A DNA stretch of 64,000 bases from a virus: IMG/VR virus record IMGVR_UViG_3300024999_001520, positions 1-64,000 of that record. One strand, written 5' to 3'. The stretch's first letter is position 1; every line of letters starts with the position of its first letter. The notes beneath the pieces were generated by a model that ran no database searches, was not told where the DNA came from, and worked only from the letters and a program-made list of their open reading frames with translations. Below, one piece after another: positions 1-8,643 of the stretch. A program made the translations under genes and the position numbers.

Positions 1-348
1 GGCACGATTGAGCTAGAGCCAGGGTGGCAACTCATATCTATCCCTGTTCGCCAAGGTTACTGGTCGGTTGCTGAGCATAAACACATTCATGATGGGATTA
101 CTACGGCCAAAATTAAAAATTATGTAATAGATCAGATTATTGATCTTTATGGTGCTAATAAAGTAGAAGTATGTAATACTTATATAGGGGATGTGCAGGC
201 ATTCTATTCATATATTGTAGGCGTTACTCCAGAAAGTAGTCCGCATAATTTTCAATTAGTAACTGTGGATGGAGATAACGAGGAGATTTCTGGTTTTTGG
301 ATAAAGTCATTGAATACTATTTCTATGGAAATAGTTTGGGGTGAATAA
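1..348 (+). CDS. C-terminal end of a phage structural protein (partial)
   Basis: Frame 1 is open from the first base to a TAA at 346-348 and gives the last 115 residues of a protein that starts before the window. The piece opens with a Trp-rich stretch (PGWQLISIPV), the kind of phrase found in beta-rich secreted or virion repeats, and ends in VWGE. Its stop overlaps the next ATG by one base (TAATG), so translation of the two genes is probably coupled. Composition and context suggest a head or appendage protein. No family is recognised. Confidence 0.7.
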   Translation, partial: GTIELEPGWQLISIPVRQGYWSVAEHKHIHDGITTAKIKNYVIDQIIDLYGANKVEVCNTYIGDVQAFYSYIVGVTPESSPHNFQLVTVDGDNEEISGFWIKSLNTISMEIVWGE

Positions 349-2567
349 TGGCTTTAAACATTACTATAAATGGTTTTTCCTACTTAGAGGACGCTACTTT
401 ATCAGGGGCTACCATAAAATACCAAGCATACTTTTATAACAATGGTACCGCTTCATCAGCTTCCACGTGGAATGATGTTAGAATTTGTGAATCTACTTCT
501 TATTGGAGTTTTAATTTAGGAGATCAAGCTTTTTTAGGGCAAGAAGGTGCGGCACTAAATAATGCAAAAGTAATAATAGTTTTTTGGAAAGGCACAACTA
601 CTGATAGAAATGCTGACTGCTCTTTACTAGAACAATGGAGCGCAACAGAAATTACCTTAGATGGTAGTTCAGTGTATACGTTAGATATACAAGTAAAAAG
701 TAATATAGCACCTAATCTTGTATGGAGTTTACCAACCACGGGTTTAGTTAATACTAATTATACCACTACCAACACTTCTTATGACGTGCATAGTTGGGAT
801 TTTAATGGCGTCACTATGAATCATTGGCGAACCCGTTATGGAGAAAACATACAATTAGTAAATACCATAACAAATACTGATTATTTTTGGGGCGACACAG
901 CAAGTACATTAGACCTTTCTGGTGTAGCATCCTCCACACACCAATGGGCTACTGCTGGTATATATAATGTAGATATAAATATAGAAGATGAATGTGCCAC
1001 AGTAACAAGTGACACCAAAAGTATACAGATATTATATCATGCCCCTGTTCCAGCTATAACATGTCATCAGGCAGTATCAGGTGTTGTATTGGACCCAAAT
1101 ACACCAGTAACATTTGAATATACAGGTACTGATGTAGACAATAGAATAATTAGTATAGACTGGGCTATAATTGACACAGGGGCCTTTGGTTCAACAACTA
1201 CTTTGGTTTCTGCTAATAGAGACGATGTGATAAGCCATACAGAGGGGTTAGGTACTTCTTGGTATGGACAATCAAACGTATTAGGTGCTTTTACTAATCC
1301 AGGAACACACACAATAAGTATAGATATACATTGGAATGACTACTTTGAAGATCATGTAATAAGTTATAGTATACCAATAGAGCAAGGATTATTCGGCGGA
1401 CCCTTAGTAGATTTTACACAGTTTCCCGCCCAAGTTACAGTTGCGGAAGAAGCGCAGTTTCTTAACACAACTACTTCTTACGATAGGGTAGGTACTTATA
1501 CTCCAAATGGTTATAGATATACTTGGATATATAATGAAGATGGGGACTTAACAACAGCGACCAATGTCACTCATGACTACGTTTTTGAATACACCCCGCA
1601 GATAGATTCTGGTATTGTGACATTAACAGCCTATTGGAATGATGGTTGGTACAACCAAACCACTACTATAAGTTATGATGTGGTATTTACTACAAATGTT
1701 ACTATTACCACAGTAGAATGCTACTATTTATTAGAAATAACTGGTACTTCTTCTGATGGAACAACGACAGGCTATCATTGGGAAGTGTATAAAGATAATG
1801 AGGGTTCTTGGGAACTAACATGGGAGAGCCCTGTAGGCTTAGAGCAAAAAGAAAAAAAGGTATGTTTTACCTCATTAGGCTCTTATAGAATAATAGGCTA
1901 TGTACATGGTACAGGCACAACAACTAATGACAGTTTATTACAAGAAATTGATGTTGTTTGTCCAACAGAGGCCTACTACTATATTTGGAATGGTACTGGC
2001 GTAGCAGATATAGGGGGCGACTGGTTGCATAGTGGTTTTGGTGTAGAATCACCGGATGCCATGAAATCAGGAACAAATGGTTTAGACGCTTCTGGTATGT
2101 TAACCAATAGTTCATTTAGTTTTATACGTATAGGTCCCCCAATAAGTACTGAGGAGTATGACTTAATAGCGGTGCAATTAAACCTACAAGAATGGTCAGC
2201 AGCTGCGGACATAGAAGTTACTTTAAAAAGTGTAGGCAGTATTAATGGTAATGCCGTAAGTTTAAGGCATTATTTAAACAGTAGTTTGATAGAAGAATGG
2301 CAAAGAATCTATATACCGTTTGATTCTTTTAATATGACCGAGGTGTATATAGATGAGATAGAATTTAAAGCCACCAGGCCTTTAAGTATCTATTTAGATG
2401 ACGTGATAATGGGTATAGGTTCTGTAATAACCAGGGTTGTTGCCGTAAAAGATCCTGAGACACATGCTCATGAGGTTGGTGAAAAGTCAACGCAAGCAAT
2501 AGAAATTAAACCTAGTATGCGTGTACAAAAAACTAATGTAGTGTTTCCATGGCCTACAAATTTATAG
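348..2567 (+). CDS. PKD/Ig-like virion protein, likely head decoration or appendage
   Basis: This 739-residue protein is almost all beta-type sequence rich in Thr, Ser, Asn and Tyr. A PKD-like strand pattern (HQWATAGIYNVDI, residues 198-210) is followed by similar Ig-like units, for example around 300-340 and 390-470. Residues about 545-705 look like a jelly-roll carbohydrate-binding module: an initial Trp-rich strand, a WQRIYIPF strand and a final YLDDVIMG strand. There is no signal peptide. It lies just before the head-tail connector genes, so a surface-exposed head or neck decoration that binds glycans is plausible, but a fibre cannot be excluded. The start is fixed by the TAATG overlap with the gene before it. 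It ends with a TAG stop. Confidence 0.8.
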   Translation: MALNITINGFSYLEDATLSGATIKYQAYFYNNGTASSASTWNDVRICESTSYWSFNLGDQAFLGQEGAALNNAKVIIVFWKGTTTDRNADCSLLEQWSATEITLDGSSVYTLDIQVKSNIAPNLVWSLPTTGLVNTNYTTTNTSYDVHSWDFNGVTMNHWRTRYGENIQLVNTITNTDYFWGDTASTLDLSGVASSTHQWATAGIYNVDINIEDECATVTSDTKSIQILYHAPVPAITCHQAVSGVVLDPNTPVTFEYTGTDVDNRIISIDWAIIDTGAFGSTTTLVSANRDDVISHTEGLGTSWYGQSNVLGAFTNPGTHTISIDIHWNDYFEDHVISYSIPIEQGLFGGPLVDFTQFPAQVTVAEEAQFLNTTTSYDRVGTYTPNGYRYTWIYNEDGDLTTATNVTHDYVFEYTPQIDSGIVTLTAYWNDGWYNQTTTISYDVVFTTNVTITTVECYYLLEITGTSSDGTTTGYHWEVYKDNEGSWELTWESPVGLEQKEKKVCFTSLGSYRIIGYVHGTGTTTNDSLLQEIDVVCPTEAYYYIWNGTGVADIGGDWLHSGFGVESPDAMKSGTNGLDASGMLTNSSFSFIRIGPPISTEEYDLIAVQLNLQEWSAAADIEVTLKSVGSINGNAVSLRHYLNSSLIEEWQRIYIPFDSFNMTEVYIDEIEFKATRPLSIYLDDVIMGIGSVITRVVAVKDPETHAHEVGEKSTQAIEIKPSMRVQKTNVVFPWPTNL

Positions 2568-2574
2568 GTATATT

Positions 2575-3318
2575 ATGAATATTTACGGTATAATATATAA
2601 AGTAACTAATGTAATTAATGGTAAAGTATATATAGGTCAAACTACGCATACTTTGGCAAGACGTAAAACACAACATTTAAATGCCATGAAACGTAAATCG
2701 TATAAACTGTATCAAGCTTTATTAAAACACGGCCCGGCCAATTTTATTTGGTCTAAGTTAGATAGTGCTTATAATAAAGAAGCGCTGAATGAAAAGGAAA
2801 TATACTATATAAATGAGTATAATAGTTTTAACAAAGGGTACAATATGACTGAAGGTGGAACTAATAGTATAGGGGCTGTAGGCGAGTTAAATGCAATGTA
2901 CGGATTAAAAGGCTCCGATCATCCCGCTTACGGTAACATTCTATCAGAAGAAGCCAGACAAAAGATTAGTGCGTCTAAAAAAGGCAGAAAACATACAGAG
3001 TCCGCCAAAAGAAAGATGTCAGAAACAAGGAAGAACTCTGGGATGTATGTTGGGGCTAACAACCCTAATTATGGTAAACCAAGACATAATGAAACTAAAA
3101 GTAAAATAGCTACTACATTAAAAGGTAGATTTATTGGGGCTTTAAATCCAAATGCCAAGAAATACAGTATAGAGACACCTACAGGCGAAATTATACTTAT
3201 AGACTGTTTAGCGTCTTTTTGTAGGGAGCATAAACTTAACCCGGCCCATATGGTGTCATGCGCCAAGGGTAACAGAAACCAACATAAGAATTATAAATGT
3301 AGTTATTTGGAGGATTAA
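2575..3318 (+). CDS. GIY-YIG homing endonuclease, free-standing
   Basis: This 247-residue protein has a GIY-YIG nuclease domain at the N-terminus: GIIY at 5-8, YIG at 19-21, the arginine region R29/R30 with H34, a probable metal-binding Glu at 75, and NKGYN near 89-93. Two NUMOD3-type DNA-binding motifs follow (about 121-160 and 163-187, with NPNYGK). The last 45 residues resemble the helix-turn-helix tail common in these enzymes. The family makes site-specific breaks that spread the gene into sites lacking it. It lies between two structural genes, and its final codons contain the GGAGGA ribosome site of the next gene. It is a mobile gene with no structural role. Confidence 0.95.
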   Translation: MNIYGIIYKVTNVINGKVYIGQTTHTLARRKTQHLNAMKRKSYKLYQALLKHGPANFIWSKLDSAYNKEALNEKEIYYINEYNSFNKGYNMTEGGTNSIGAVGELNAMYGLKGSDHPAYGNILSEEARQKISASKKGRKHTESAKRKMSETRKNSGMYVGANNPNYGKPRHNETKSKIATTLKGRFIGALNPNAKKYSIETPTGEIILIDCLASFCREHKLNPAHMVSCAKGNRNQHKNYKCSYLED

Positions 3319-4281
3319 ATGATCAATCTCACCTTTACGCTAGATTCCATAGCCACAATATTATCAGTATTTGATAGAATACAGCTAATGCGTTACTCTG
3401 GTATAGGCATACCACAGACGCCTGTTGATGTTACATACTACACTGCTGTATCTGGTACAGACCAGATAAGTAATATTACTGATACAGATGAGATTATATT
3501 ACTACCACAATATAGTCAATACTACTTTATGGACCCAAGTGGAGCAGCTGCGGATTGGTATACATCTAGATACTATAGCTCATCTACCGGGTCAGTAAGT
3601 GGTTGGACAGACCCTATACTTGGAGAGGCACAAGATTTATACTACGACCCGGCCTATCCTCCTGAGATCGAATATGGTACAGCAGATCAGTTAATAATAA
3701 AACGTATACGTTTACTTATAGGTGACCCCATAGGTTTAGACAGGGAATATGGTGATGAGGCAGAATCCTCTATAATGCCGGATGGCCGGACTTACGTGCT
3801 GGATGAAAAAGGCTGGCCCGCTTTTGTAAATATGAACGGGGTGCAATATACAGAAACTGCCAATCCCTCCATAAATGGTTATAGGTATTTAAGATTTAAT
3901 GGTTATATTGACACTCCTGTTACTGTTATATCAGGTGGGCGTATGATTCAAAGCGGGGTAGACATCTGGTATTACACATTTAGATGGTCAGACAGAGAAA
4001 TTATGGAAGCCTATGATAACACACCCCCGCCTCCTCCGTTAACAGCAGCCAACGCTAATGCGGAAATATACATGCTGGCTTGTGCTTATGATTTACTAAT
4101 GTCAGAAACCTGGGATTACGTAAGTGAGGATGGTGCAATAATAACTGATGAAAATTCTAAGTATGACCCATCACCTGGTATACGGGCTAGAAAAGAATTA
4201 TTGGATGCAATAAGAAAACGTTTAGATGACGCCATACATTCAGTAAGAATGTTAGGTATTGGTGGAGTAAGGATCGATTAA
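3319..4281 (+). CDS. head-tail connector protein with N-terminal Ig-like domain
   Basis: This protein has 320 residues. Residues 1-115 form a beta-rich domain ending in a Tyr/Trp-rich strand (ADWYTSRYYSS) typical of small Ig/FN3-like add-ons. From about 125 a second part starts (LIIKRIRLLIGDP), and residues 245-320 are helical with many Lys and Arg (KELLDAIRKRLDDAI). A helical C-terminal bundle in this position suits a gp6/connector-type ring protein joining portal to tail. The ATG follows the GIY-YIG stop directly, and GGAGGA at 3309-3314 lies 4 bases upstream. The stop overlaps a short reading frame by TAATG. The family assignment rests on architecture and gene order. Confidence 0.75.
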   Translation: MINLTFTLDSIATILSVFDRIQLMRYSGIGIPQTPVDVTYYTAVSGTDQISNITDTDEIILLPQYSQYYFMDPSGAAADWYTSRYYSSSTGSVSGWTDPILGEAQDLYYDPAYPPEIEYGTADQLIIKRIRLLIGDPIGLDREYGDEAESSIMPDGRTYVLDEKGWPAFVNMNGVQYTETANPSINGYRYLRFNGYIDTPVTVISGGRMIQSGVDIWYYTFRWSDREIMEAYDNTPPPPPLTAANANAEIYMLACAYDLLMSETWDYVSEDGAIITDENSKYDPSPGIRARKELLDAIRKRLDDAIHSVRMLGIGGVRID

Positions 4282-4328
4282 TGACAAACATTAATACTAC
4301 ATACTTAAACTTTTGGGAAATTAAGTAA
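4281..4328 (+). CDS. possible 15-residue leader peptide between connector genes
   Basis: A 15-codon frame (MTNINTTYLNFWEIK) starts in a TAATG overlap with the connector stop and ends in a second TAATG overlap with the next gene. Ribosomes could pass through it without leaving the message, so it may only serve to couple the two genes across 46 bases. No function is claimed, and it may be chance. Confidence 0.3.
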   Translation: MTNINTTYLNFWEIK

Positions 4329-4927
4329 TGAAAGATAACCGCATTAAATCCTTTACAAAAGATAGGTACCAGAAAGCAATACGTAATGTAATTAAAGGCT
4401 TATCACGTAAAGTACAGGTGTATAAACAGCCAATAAAATCAGAATGTACAAATTGCTACTATGATAAAATGACTGATTCAAGTACTGGCAAGTGCTCTTG
4501 GACACCCTTAGAAGCTTTGGCTAAACAAGCAGAGTGGGAAGCTGCTGGTAATGTCACCATACACTATAAATACTTTTTACGTGGTAGGTGTCCAGTTTGT
4601 ACTGGTAAAGGATTTTTGGAAACACAACGTAGGGCTTGGGCAGACTGCTTAATTACTTGGGACCCATCCGCTAGCGGTTTTGGTAATACGATGACATACA
4701 CCCCAGCGGGCACAGAAGGGTCTACGATAGTACAACTAAAAACAGATCCTAAATACTTTGATTTATTTAAAAATTGTGTTAAAATTATAGTAGATGGAGT
4801 AGACTGTAAATTATCAAAACCTCCGTTATTAAGAGGCTTGGGTAATCAATCTTTATTAATCATTACTGCTTTTACTACTGACAAGCCCAAAGTAGACACT
4901 ACTGAGATAATTAAGGACTACACATAA
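4328..4927 (+). CDS. Cys-rich head-closure (adaptor) protein candidate
   Basis: This 199-residue protein has four cysteines in two CxxC pairs (C40/C43 and C88/C91, the second in GRCPVCTGKG) plus C56, which suggests a zinc-stabilised fold. A basic helical N-terminus precedes them, and a beta-rich C-terminal half follows (ITWDPSASGFG, VDGVDCKLSKPP). Size, place in the order and beta-barrel-like C-terminal half suit a head-closure or stopper ring between connector and tail terminator. Both ends use TAATG overlaps, so it is translated together with its neighbours. Confidence 0.65.
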   Translation: MKDNRIKSFTKDRYQKAIRNVIKGLSRKVQVYKQPIKSECTNCYYDKMTDSSTGKCSWTPLEALAKQAEWEAAGNVTIHYKYFLRGRCPVCTGKGFLETQRRAWADCLITWDPSASGFGNTMTYTPAGTEGSTIVQLKTDPKYFDLFKNCVKIIVDGVDCKLSKPPLLRGLGNQSLLIITAFTTDKPKVDTTEIIKDYT

Positions 4928-5565
4928 TGGCAGCACCATTAAAAGTAATTAAATCCGCACATGAAATAGCGTATAAATTTGAGAATATTATAGAAAAAGA
5001 ACTGTTCTTTAAACTGACTTCTAGGATAGATGAGGTTAAAGATGTTATTGTGGACTCTTACTCTCAACAGCTAACTAATGTGGTTACAGATAAGCGTAGT
5101 AAAACTAGGCCTGAAGATTATATTGAAGATTTTATAGCCCGATTAGATAACTTTGAATACGTAACAGTTACCAATGGACAGGTATCTTTTACTGTTCCTG
5201 ATATGTCCAACTTTGATTTTAGTGGTAAATTAAGGGTTATAGAAAATATATTAGAAGGTATAGTAGGACAATATGTTGAAGTTAATGGTGATCAATATGC
5301 TAAAATATTCGGCAAAAGTGGTGTAACAGAGCACGTAGCCGATAGTTCTTTGTCCGCTAAGGAAAAGATATATTTATTAAAATATAATGCTTTTATTAGA
5401 AGTAAAGAAAAAGAGTTAAAAACTAATTTTGTTATGTACCCTTTTTCTAACGCTGGACCTATGGATATATTTAAAGATGTAAATGATTATGTTGCTATAC
5501 AATTACCTCTGTGGATAAAAGAAGCAGTAATAGATGCGCAATTAAAGCTAGGAGAGGTTTATTAA
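4927..5565 (+). CDS. neck protein (HK97 gp10-like candidate)
   Basis: This protein has 212 residues, with a helical N-terminus (about 5-60), a short beta segment (VTVTNGQVSFTVPDM, about 79-93) and a helical second half ending in WIKEAVIDAQLKLGEVY. This helix-beta-helix make-up and the place between head closure and tail terminator are those of gp10-type neck proteins that form a ring at the head-tail junction. It overlaps the previous gene by one base, and the next ATG follows its stop directly. The assignment is by position and secondary-structure pattern. Confidence 0.55.
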   Translation: MAAPLKVIKSAHEIAYKFENIIEKELFFKLTSRIDEVKDVIVDSYSQQLTNVVTDKRSKTRPEDYIEDFIARLDNFEYVTVTNGQVSFTVPDMSNFDFSGKLRVIENILEGIVGQYVEVNGDQYAKIFGKSGVTEHVADSSLSAKEKIYLLKYNAFIRSKEKELKTNFVMYPFSNAGPMDIFKDVNDYVAIQLPLWIKEAVIDAQLKLGEVY

Positions 5566-6444
5566 ATGAGTTCAGAAATGACCAAGCTACGTAAAGAAGA
5601 TCTAAGTTTATATCACTATCTTAAAGAAATAGTGTTAGTAGATTTTATTGAACGTGAAGAAAATATTCCTCTCGAATATATACCAGAAATATCCTCAGCT
5701 ACCAGTTTTGTGTACGAAGCGTTGACTGAGATGATACCTAAACCTACCGCCCGCGGGCGAGGATGGCTTTATTTCGATACTGTATCCGGTACAAGTCCTT
5801 ACTGTTATAGAGGACTCCCAACTAGAGAACAATCAGAGCGGGTTGTGGTGTATGACATTAATGGTAATATAATAGATGAAAACAGCTATATAGTAGACTA
5901 TGTTGATGGTAGAATAGTAACGTCAGGCACCGTGACCCCTCATTCTGTAGACTACTATTGGCACTACGCCGGTATAGTTGATGAGTGGGCAGCTATACAA
6001 GCAGAAGATCCGCCAGTAGTTGTCATTGACATTAATGGTACAGATAAAACTGGCTATCAATTAGGTGGCGGTCATAAAGATGCTAGAAAAGTGGATATAC
6101 ATGTTTTTGCTTCATCCACATCTGAACGTAATGACATAGTAGAAGTTATTTACAACGCATTGTATTTAAAAAGTATACCATTAATGGATTTTCCAGATGG
6201 GTCTGTACTAGATTACGATGGCACATTCTATAATAGGAAATACAACCTTAATAAAGATACTAATTTATTTGATAGATCAGTAGTATTAGGAGTAAGTAAT
6301 TTATATTTTGATAACGTAACATCAAGACACGTTAATCTGCCATTAGTAATGTCAAGAGGTGTTGATCAAGTAATGTTGAGTGACTTAAATGCGTACCGGA
6401 GTAAGATATCGTTAGATATGTATTCTTACCTTGATGGTAGTTAG
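5566..6444 (+). CDS. tail terminator / tail completion protein candidate
   Basis: This protein has 292 residues. The segment ARKVDIHVFASSTSERNDIV (about 171-190), followed by a helix (EVIYNALYL), is the strand-then-helix pattern of tail terminator proteins, which cap the growing tube and bind the neck. The N-terminal part has extended beta stretches (VVVYDINGNIIDENSYIVDY) that go beyond the usual 130-150-residue terminator, so this is a larger variant. It is the last gene before the tube protein and a 227-base leader, which is the usual end of the neck operon. GGAGAGG lies shortly upstream of its ATG, inside the preceding gene. Confidence 0.6.
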   Translation: MSSEMTKLRKEDLSLYHYLKEIVLVDFIEREENIPLEYIPEISSATSFVYEALTEMIPKPTARGRGWLYFDTVSGTSPYCYRGLPTREQSERVVVYDINGNIIDENSYIVDYVDGRIVTSGTVTPHSVDYYWHYAGIVDEWAAIQAEDPPVVVIDINGTDKTGYQLGGGHKDARKVDIHVFASSTSERNDIVEVIYNALYLKSIPLMDFPDGSVLDYDGTFYNRKYNLNKDTNLFDRSVVLGVSNLYFDNVTSRHVNLPLVMSRGVDQVMLSDLNAYRSKISLDMYSYLDGS

Positions 6445-6671
6445 TAAATAATTATATATACATACTAATTAACTAACCTATTAAGATATAGTAGAAGTTT
6501 TAAATTTCCCACAGGATGTGGGAGGACACGGCTTTGGTTTAACATAGGGCCGCCTCAGCTCTTATTAAACACAAAGGAAGTAGTAAACATACCAACCAAA
6601 AATTTATAGAATTACACTTTATTTAAAAGTAAGTCTTCAAAAAAATTAATTTTCTAGGAGGAAAAAACGAT
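6445..6671 (+). promoter_or_regulatory. structured leader before the major tail protein gene
   Basis: This 227-base stretch is the longest non-coding one in the window. It holds a perfect 6-bp hairpin with a 3-base loop (CCCACA at 6508-6513, TGTGGG at 6517-6522) and a GC-rich patch around 6525-6555 in otherwise AT-rich DNA. It ends with AGGAGG at 6656-6661, ten bases before the ATG. A weak sigma70-like pair (TTGATG 6431-6436, TATATA about 6453-6460) overlaps the end of the previous gene, but in DNA this AT-rich such a match is not strong evidence. The very strong ribosome site and long leader fit separate, high expression of the tube protein. Confidence 0.45.
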
Positions 6672-8285
6672 ATGGCAAGGAATAGAATAATTTATGCGAG
6701 CCAATCGGTGTGGTGTAACGGTGAGGTTCTTTACCGTGTACAATCTTTAGGAAGCACCACGACATTTACCAGTGAAGATATTTTTGAACTCGGTCATCTG
6801 GATATCATTGACGTTGTCGATGACGTTCCAGCAGTGGCAGTGACCTTGAACACAAATGACTTCGGTGATGTCAAAACACTGGCTACACTAGCACAGGTTT
6901 CACCTGCAAAAGCAGCAATGTCTGCTACTGCTACAAGTACAAATGGTAATTTAGTTGTTGTAAGTGGTACTCAGCTTGCAGAAACAAGCACCTATCTACA
7001 TGGTGTTTCTCTGGCTGACTTTTCAATCGTATGTGGTAACTTACCCGGTGTTACAATTTGGGCTCCTGTTCAGGACGAGTGCTCTATTGGTACACTTGCT
7101 AATAACATAGATCAGACTCTGTTTATGGACGAAGTTTATGTTAATAGCCTCGAATTTAGTTACACCACCGGTGCTAACGCTACTGAGAACTACGGCGCTG
7201 AAACCGATAACAAGATGTGGCTTCTGAATGCCGGTCGCTTTGTAAACATGGATACTTTCACTTTTACAACCGGTTCAGAGACCTCCACAACTTTATCTGC
7301 TGGAGCTTATGCAGTAGCCGAGCTTTCATCGGCAAACCCTGGGTTCTTACGTAAAGATGATAACGGTTCTCCAGCGGTAACTTGGTACGATGCTAGCGCC
7401 AACGAGATGGTAAATGTAGCTGTTATGACTGAAGCACAGGTAGCTGCCTTAGCTGCGGCTGAAGAAGCAGCTGCTAGAGCGTCTAAGTTTGTATATAACA
7501 GTACAGGACATGTAATTACTTTTCCGACAGGCACTACATTTGGTGCTGGGGACAGATTAGAAATGTTGTACGCCGCCAATGGCTATGGCAATACAACCGA
7601 AAATACTTATTTCCAAGTACTTGACGCTACATCAAGGCCTGATTTTCTGGGCGCTCTTCGTCAGGGTCAGGTTGCAGTTTATATCGTAGCCAATGATGCC
7701 GCTGAGTGGGATATTGCTTGGCGTTTGACTGGTTGTACTATTTCTTCTGACCTTACACGTGAGCCTCTATCAGAGCTTGGTCATTTAGGGCCTTATGATA
7801 GACCCCTTACGCTGCCTATTCCTATCACTGTAACTGTAGATTCTACAGCCGGTGACTTGGAGAACTGGTCAAAAGTAGCCAACCGTCTTGCGGAGTTTGA
7901 TGCGGACTCTTTGGAAGACATCAATTTAGCTGACCTTATGGCCTCTGAAGATCTTAAACTTGTTGTTAAAGTTTATGCTCAAACCGATGAGGAAGCTAAG
8001 GGTACAGGTTATGTTAGAACTGTTAGAGCCGGCTCCGATCTTATTGGTCAGAATTACTGGAATAACGGTGTTATGGGTACATATGCTGCGGGCGACCGTG
8101 AGTATGCACTTAAAACCATTATCGTTGAACACCTTAAGATTACTGATGAGGGCTCAACACTTGATATGGGTGCTAATATGACTCAGACTTTTGGTTTCAG
8201 ATCAACCAATGACCTTTATGTAGTTAAAGGTGATATCGATATTACACATATTACCGGCGACTATAAAGTAAGACGTAATGGTTAA
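6672..8285 (+). CDS. major tail tube protein with duplicated tube domain
   Basis: This 537-residue protein lies after the neck genes and before the chaperones, the standard place of the tube protein. Two halves share a landmark: ELGHL at 39-43, then a charged turn and a long strand (VPAVAVTLNTNDFGD), and ELGHL again at 368-372, then LTLPIPITVTVDSTAGD. This suggests two tube domains in one chain, as in T5 pb6, which forms trimeric rings instead of the usual hexamers. Residues about 255-350 form an insert with an Ala/Glu helix (AALAAAEEAAARASK) that may lie on the tube surface. Codon choice is richer in G/C-ending codons than in the neighbours, as expected for the most abundant virion protein. 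Confidence 0.85.
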   Translation: MARNRIIYASQSVWCNGEVLYRVQSLGSTTTFTSEDIFELGHLDIIDVVDDVPAVAVTLNTNDFGDVKTLATLAQVSPAKAAMSATATSTNGNLVVVSGTQLAETSTYLHGVSLADFSIVCGNLPGVTIWAPVQDECSIGTLANNIDQTLFMDEVYVNSLEFSYTTGANATENYGAETDNKMWLLNAGRFVNMDTFTFTTGSETSTTLSAGAYAVAELSSANPGFLRKDDNGSPAVTWYDASANEMVNVAVMTEAQVAALAAAEEAAARASKFVYNSTGHVITFPTGTTFGAGDRLEMLYAANGYGNTTENTYFQVLDATSRPDFLGALRQGQVAVYIVANDAAEWDIAWRLTGCTISSDLTREPLSELGHLGPYDRPLTLPIPITVTVDSTAGDLENWSKVANRLAEFDADSLEDINLADLMASEDLKLVVKVYAQTDEEAKGTGYVRTVRAGSDLIGQNYWNNGVMGTYAAGDREYALKTIIVEHLKITDEGSTLDMGANMTQTFGFRSTNDLYVVKGDIDITHITGDYKVRRNG

Positions 8286-8302
8286 TTTTTAATTAACTGG
8301 GA

Positions 8303-8326
8303 GGGGTGGGGGTAATACCTCACCCC
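8303..8326 (+). terminator. hairpin after the tail tube gene
   Basis: GGGGTG (8303-8308) pairs with CACCCC (8321-8326), with an inner GGT/ACC pairing (8311-8313 with 8317-8319). The following bases (TTATATATTT) are only partly T-rich, so this may weaken transcription or protect the end of the tube-protein message instead of fully stopping the polymerase. That would help keep the tube protein far above the genes that follow. Confidence 0.55.
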
Positions 8327-8350
8327 TTATATATTTGGAGGATTAAAGGA

Positions 8351-8602
8351 ATGGATAATTTAAAGAGCAGGGATAGATTCAAAAGAGAAATAGAAAAAGA
8401 AGTGACAAGACTATTTGAATCTGCTTTAGACTTTGCTCAGGTGGCTTGTGAACATCAAGGGACGTTCAAAGCACTTAGAGCCAAAATCCTCAGAGTTGGT
8501 AATAACTGTATTAGGAATCTGAAAAACAAATCAGACCAATACGAGATGGTATTAAAAATCAATTCAGAGGATGTTATAGAAGTTTCAAATAATAGGAAGT
8601 AA
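8351..8602 (+). CDS. small helical protein between tube and chaperone genes
   Basis: This 83-residue protein is mostly helical and charged (RFKREIEKEVTRLFESALDF at the N-terminus), with one mid-protein Cys pair (C33 and C50) and a basic middle. The ATG at 8351 is chosen because GGAGG at 8337-8341 lies nine bases upstream. A longer frame from GTG 8306 would start inside the hairpin, have no ribosome site and add 15 unlikely residues. No family is recognised. Its place suggests a role in tail assembly. Confidence 0.65.
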   Translation: MDNLKSRDRFKREIEKEVTRLFESALDFAQVACEHQGTFKALRAKILRVGNNCIRNLKNKSDQYEMVLKINSEDVIEVSNNRK

Positions 8603-8643
8603 AAGGCTAAGGTTTTTAATTTAAAGGTAAAGGAGTATTTATT

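Noticed and set aside
2565-2567. Possible TAG stop-codon recoding, as in some gut phages
   Set aside because: TAG ends several genes (2565, 6442, 42037) directly before the next start, TGA ends others, and no gene has an in-frame TAG. The standard bacterial code fits.
6431-6460. Sigma70-like promoter (TTGATG, 16-18 bases, TATATA)
   Set aside because: It was not listed as a separate promoter because such matches are common in AT-rich DNA and it overlaps coding sequence. It is mentioned only within the leader entry.
8306-8350. N-terminal extension of the small gene from GTG 8306
   Set aside because: It begins in a hairpin and has no ribosome site. ATG 8351 with GGAGG at the right distance is better.
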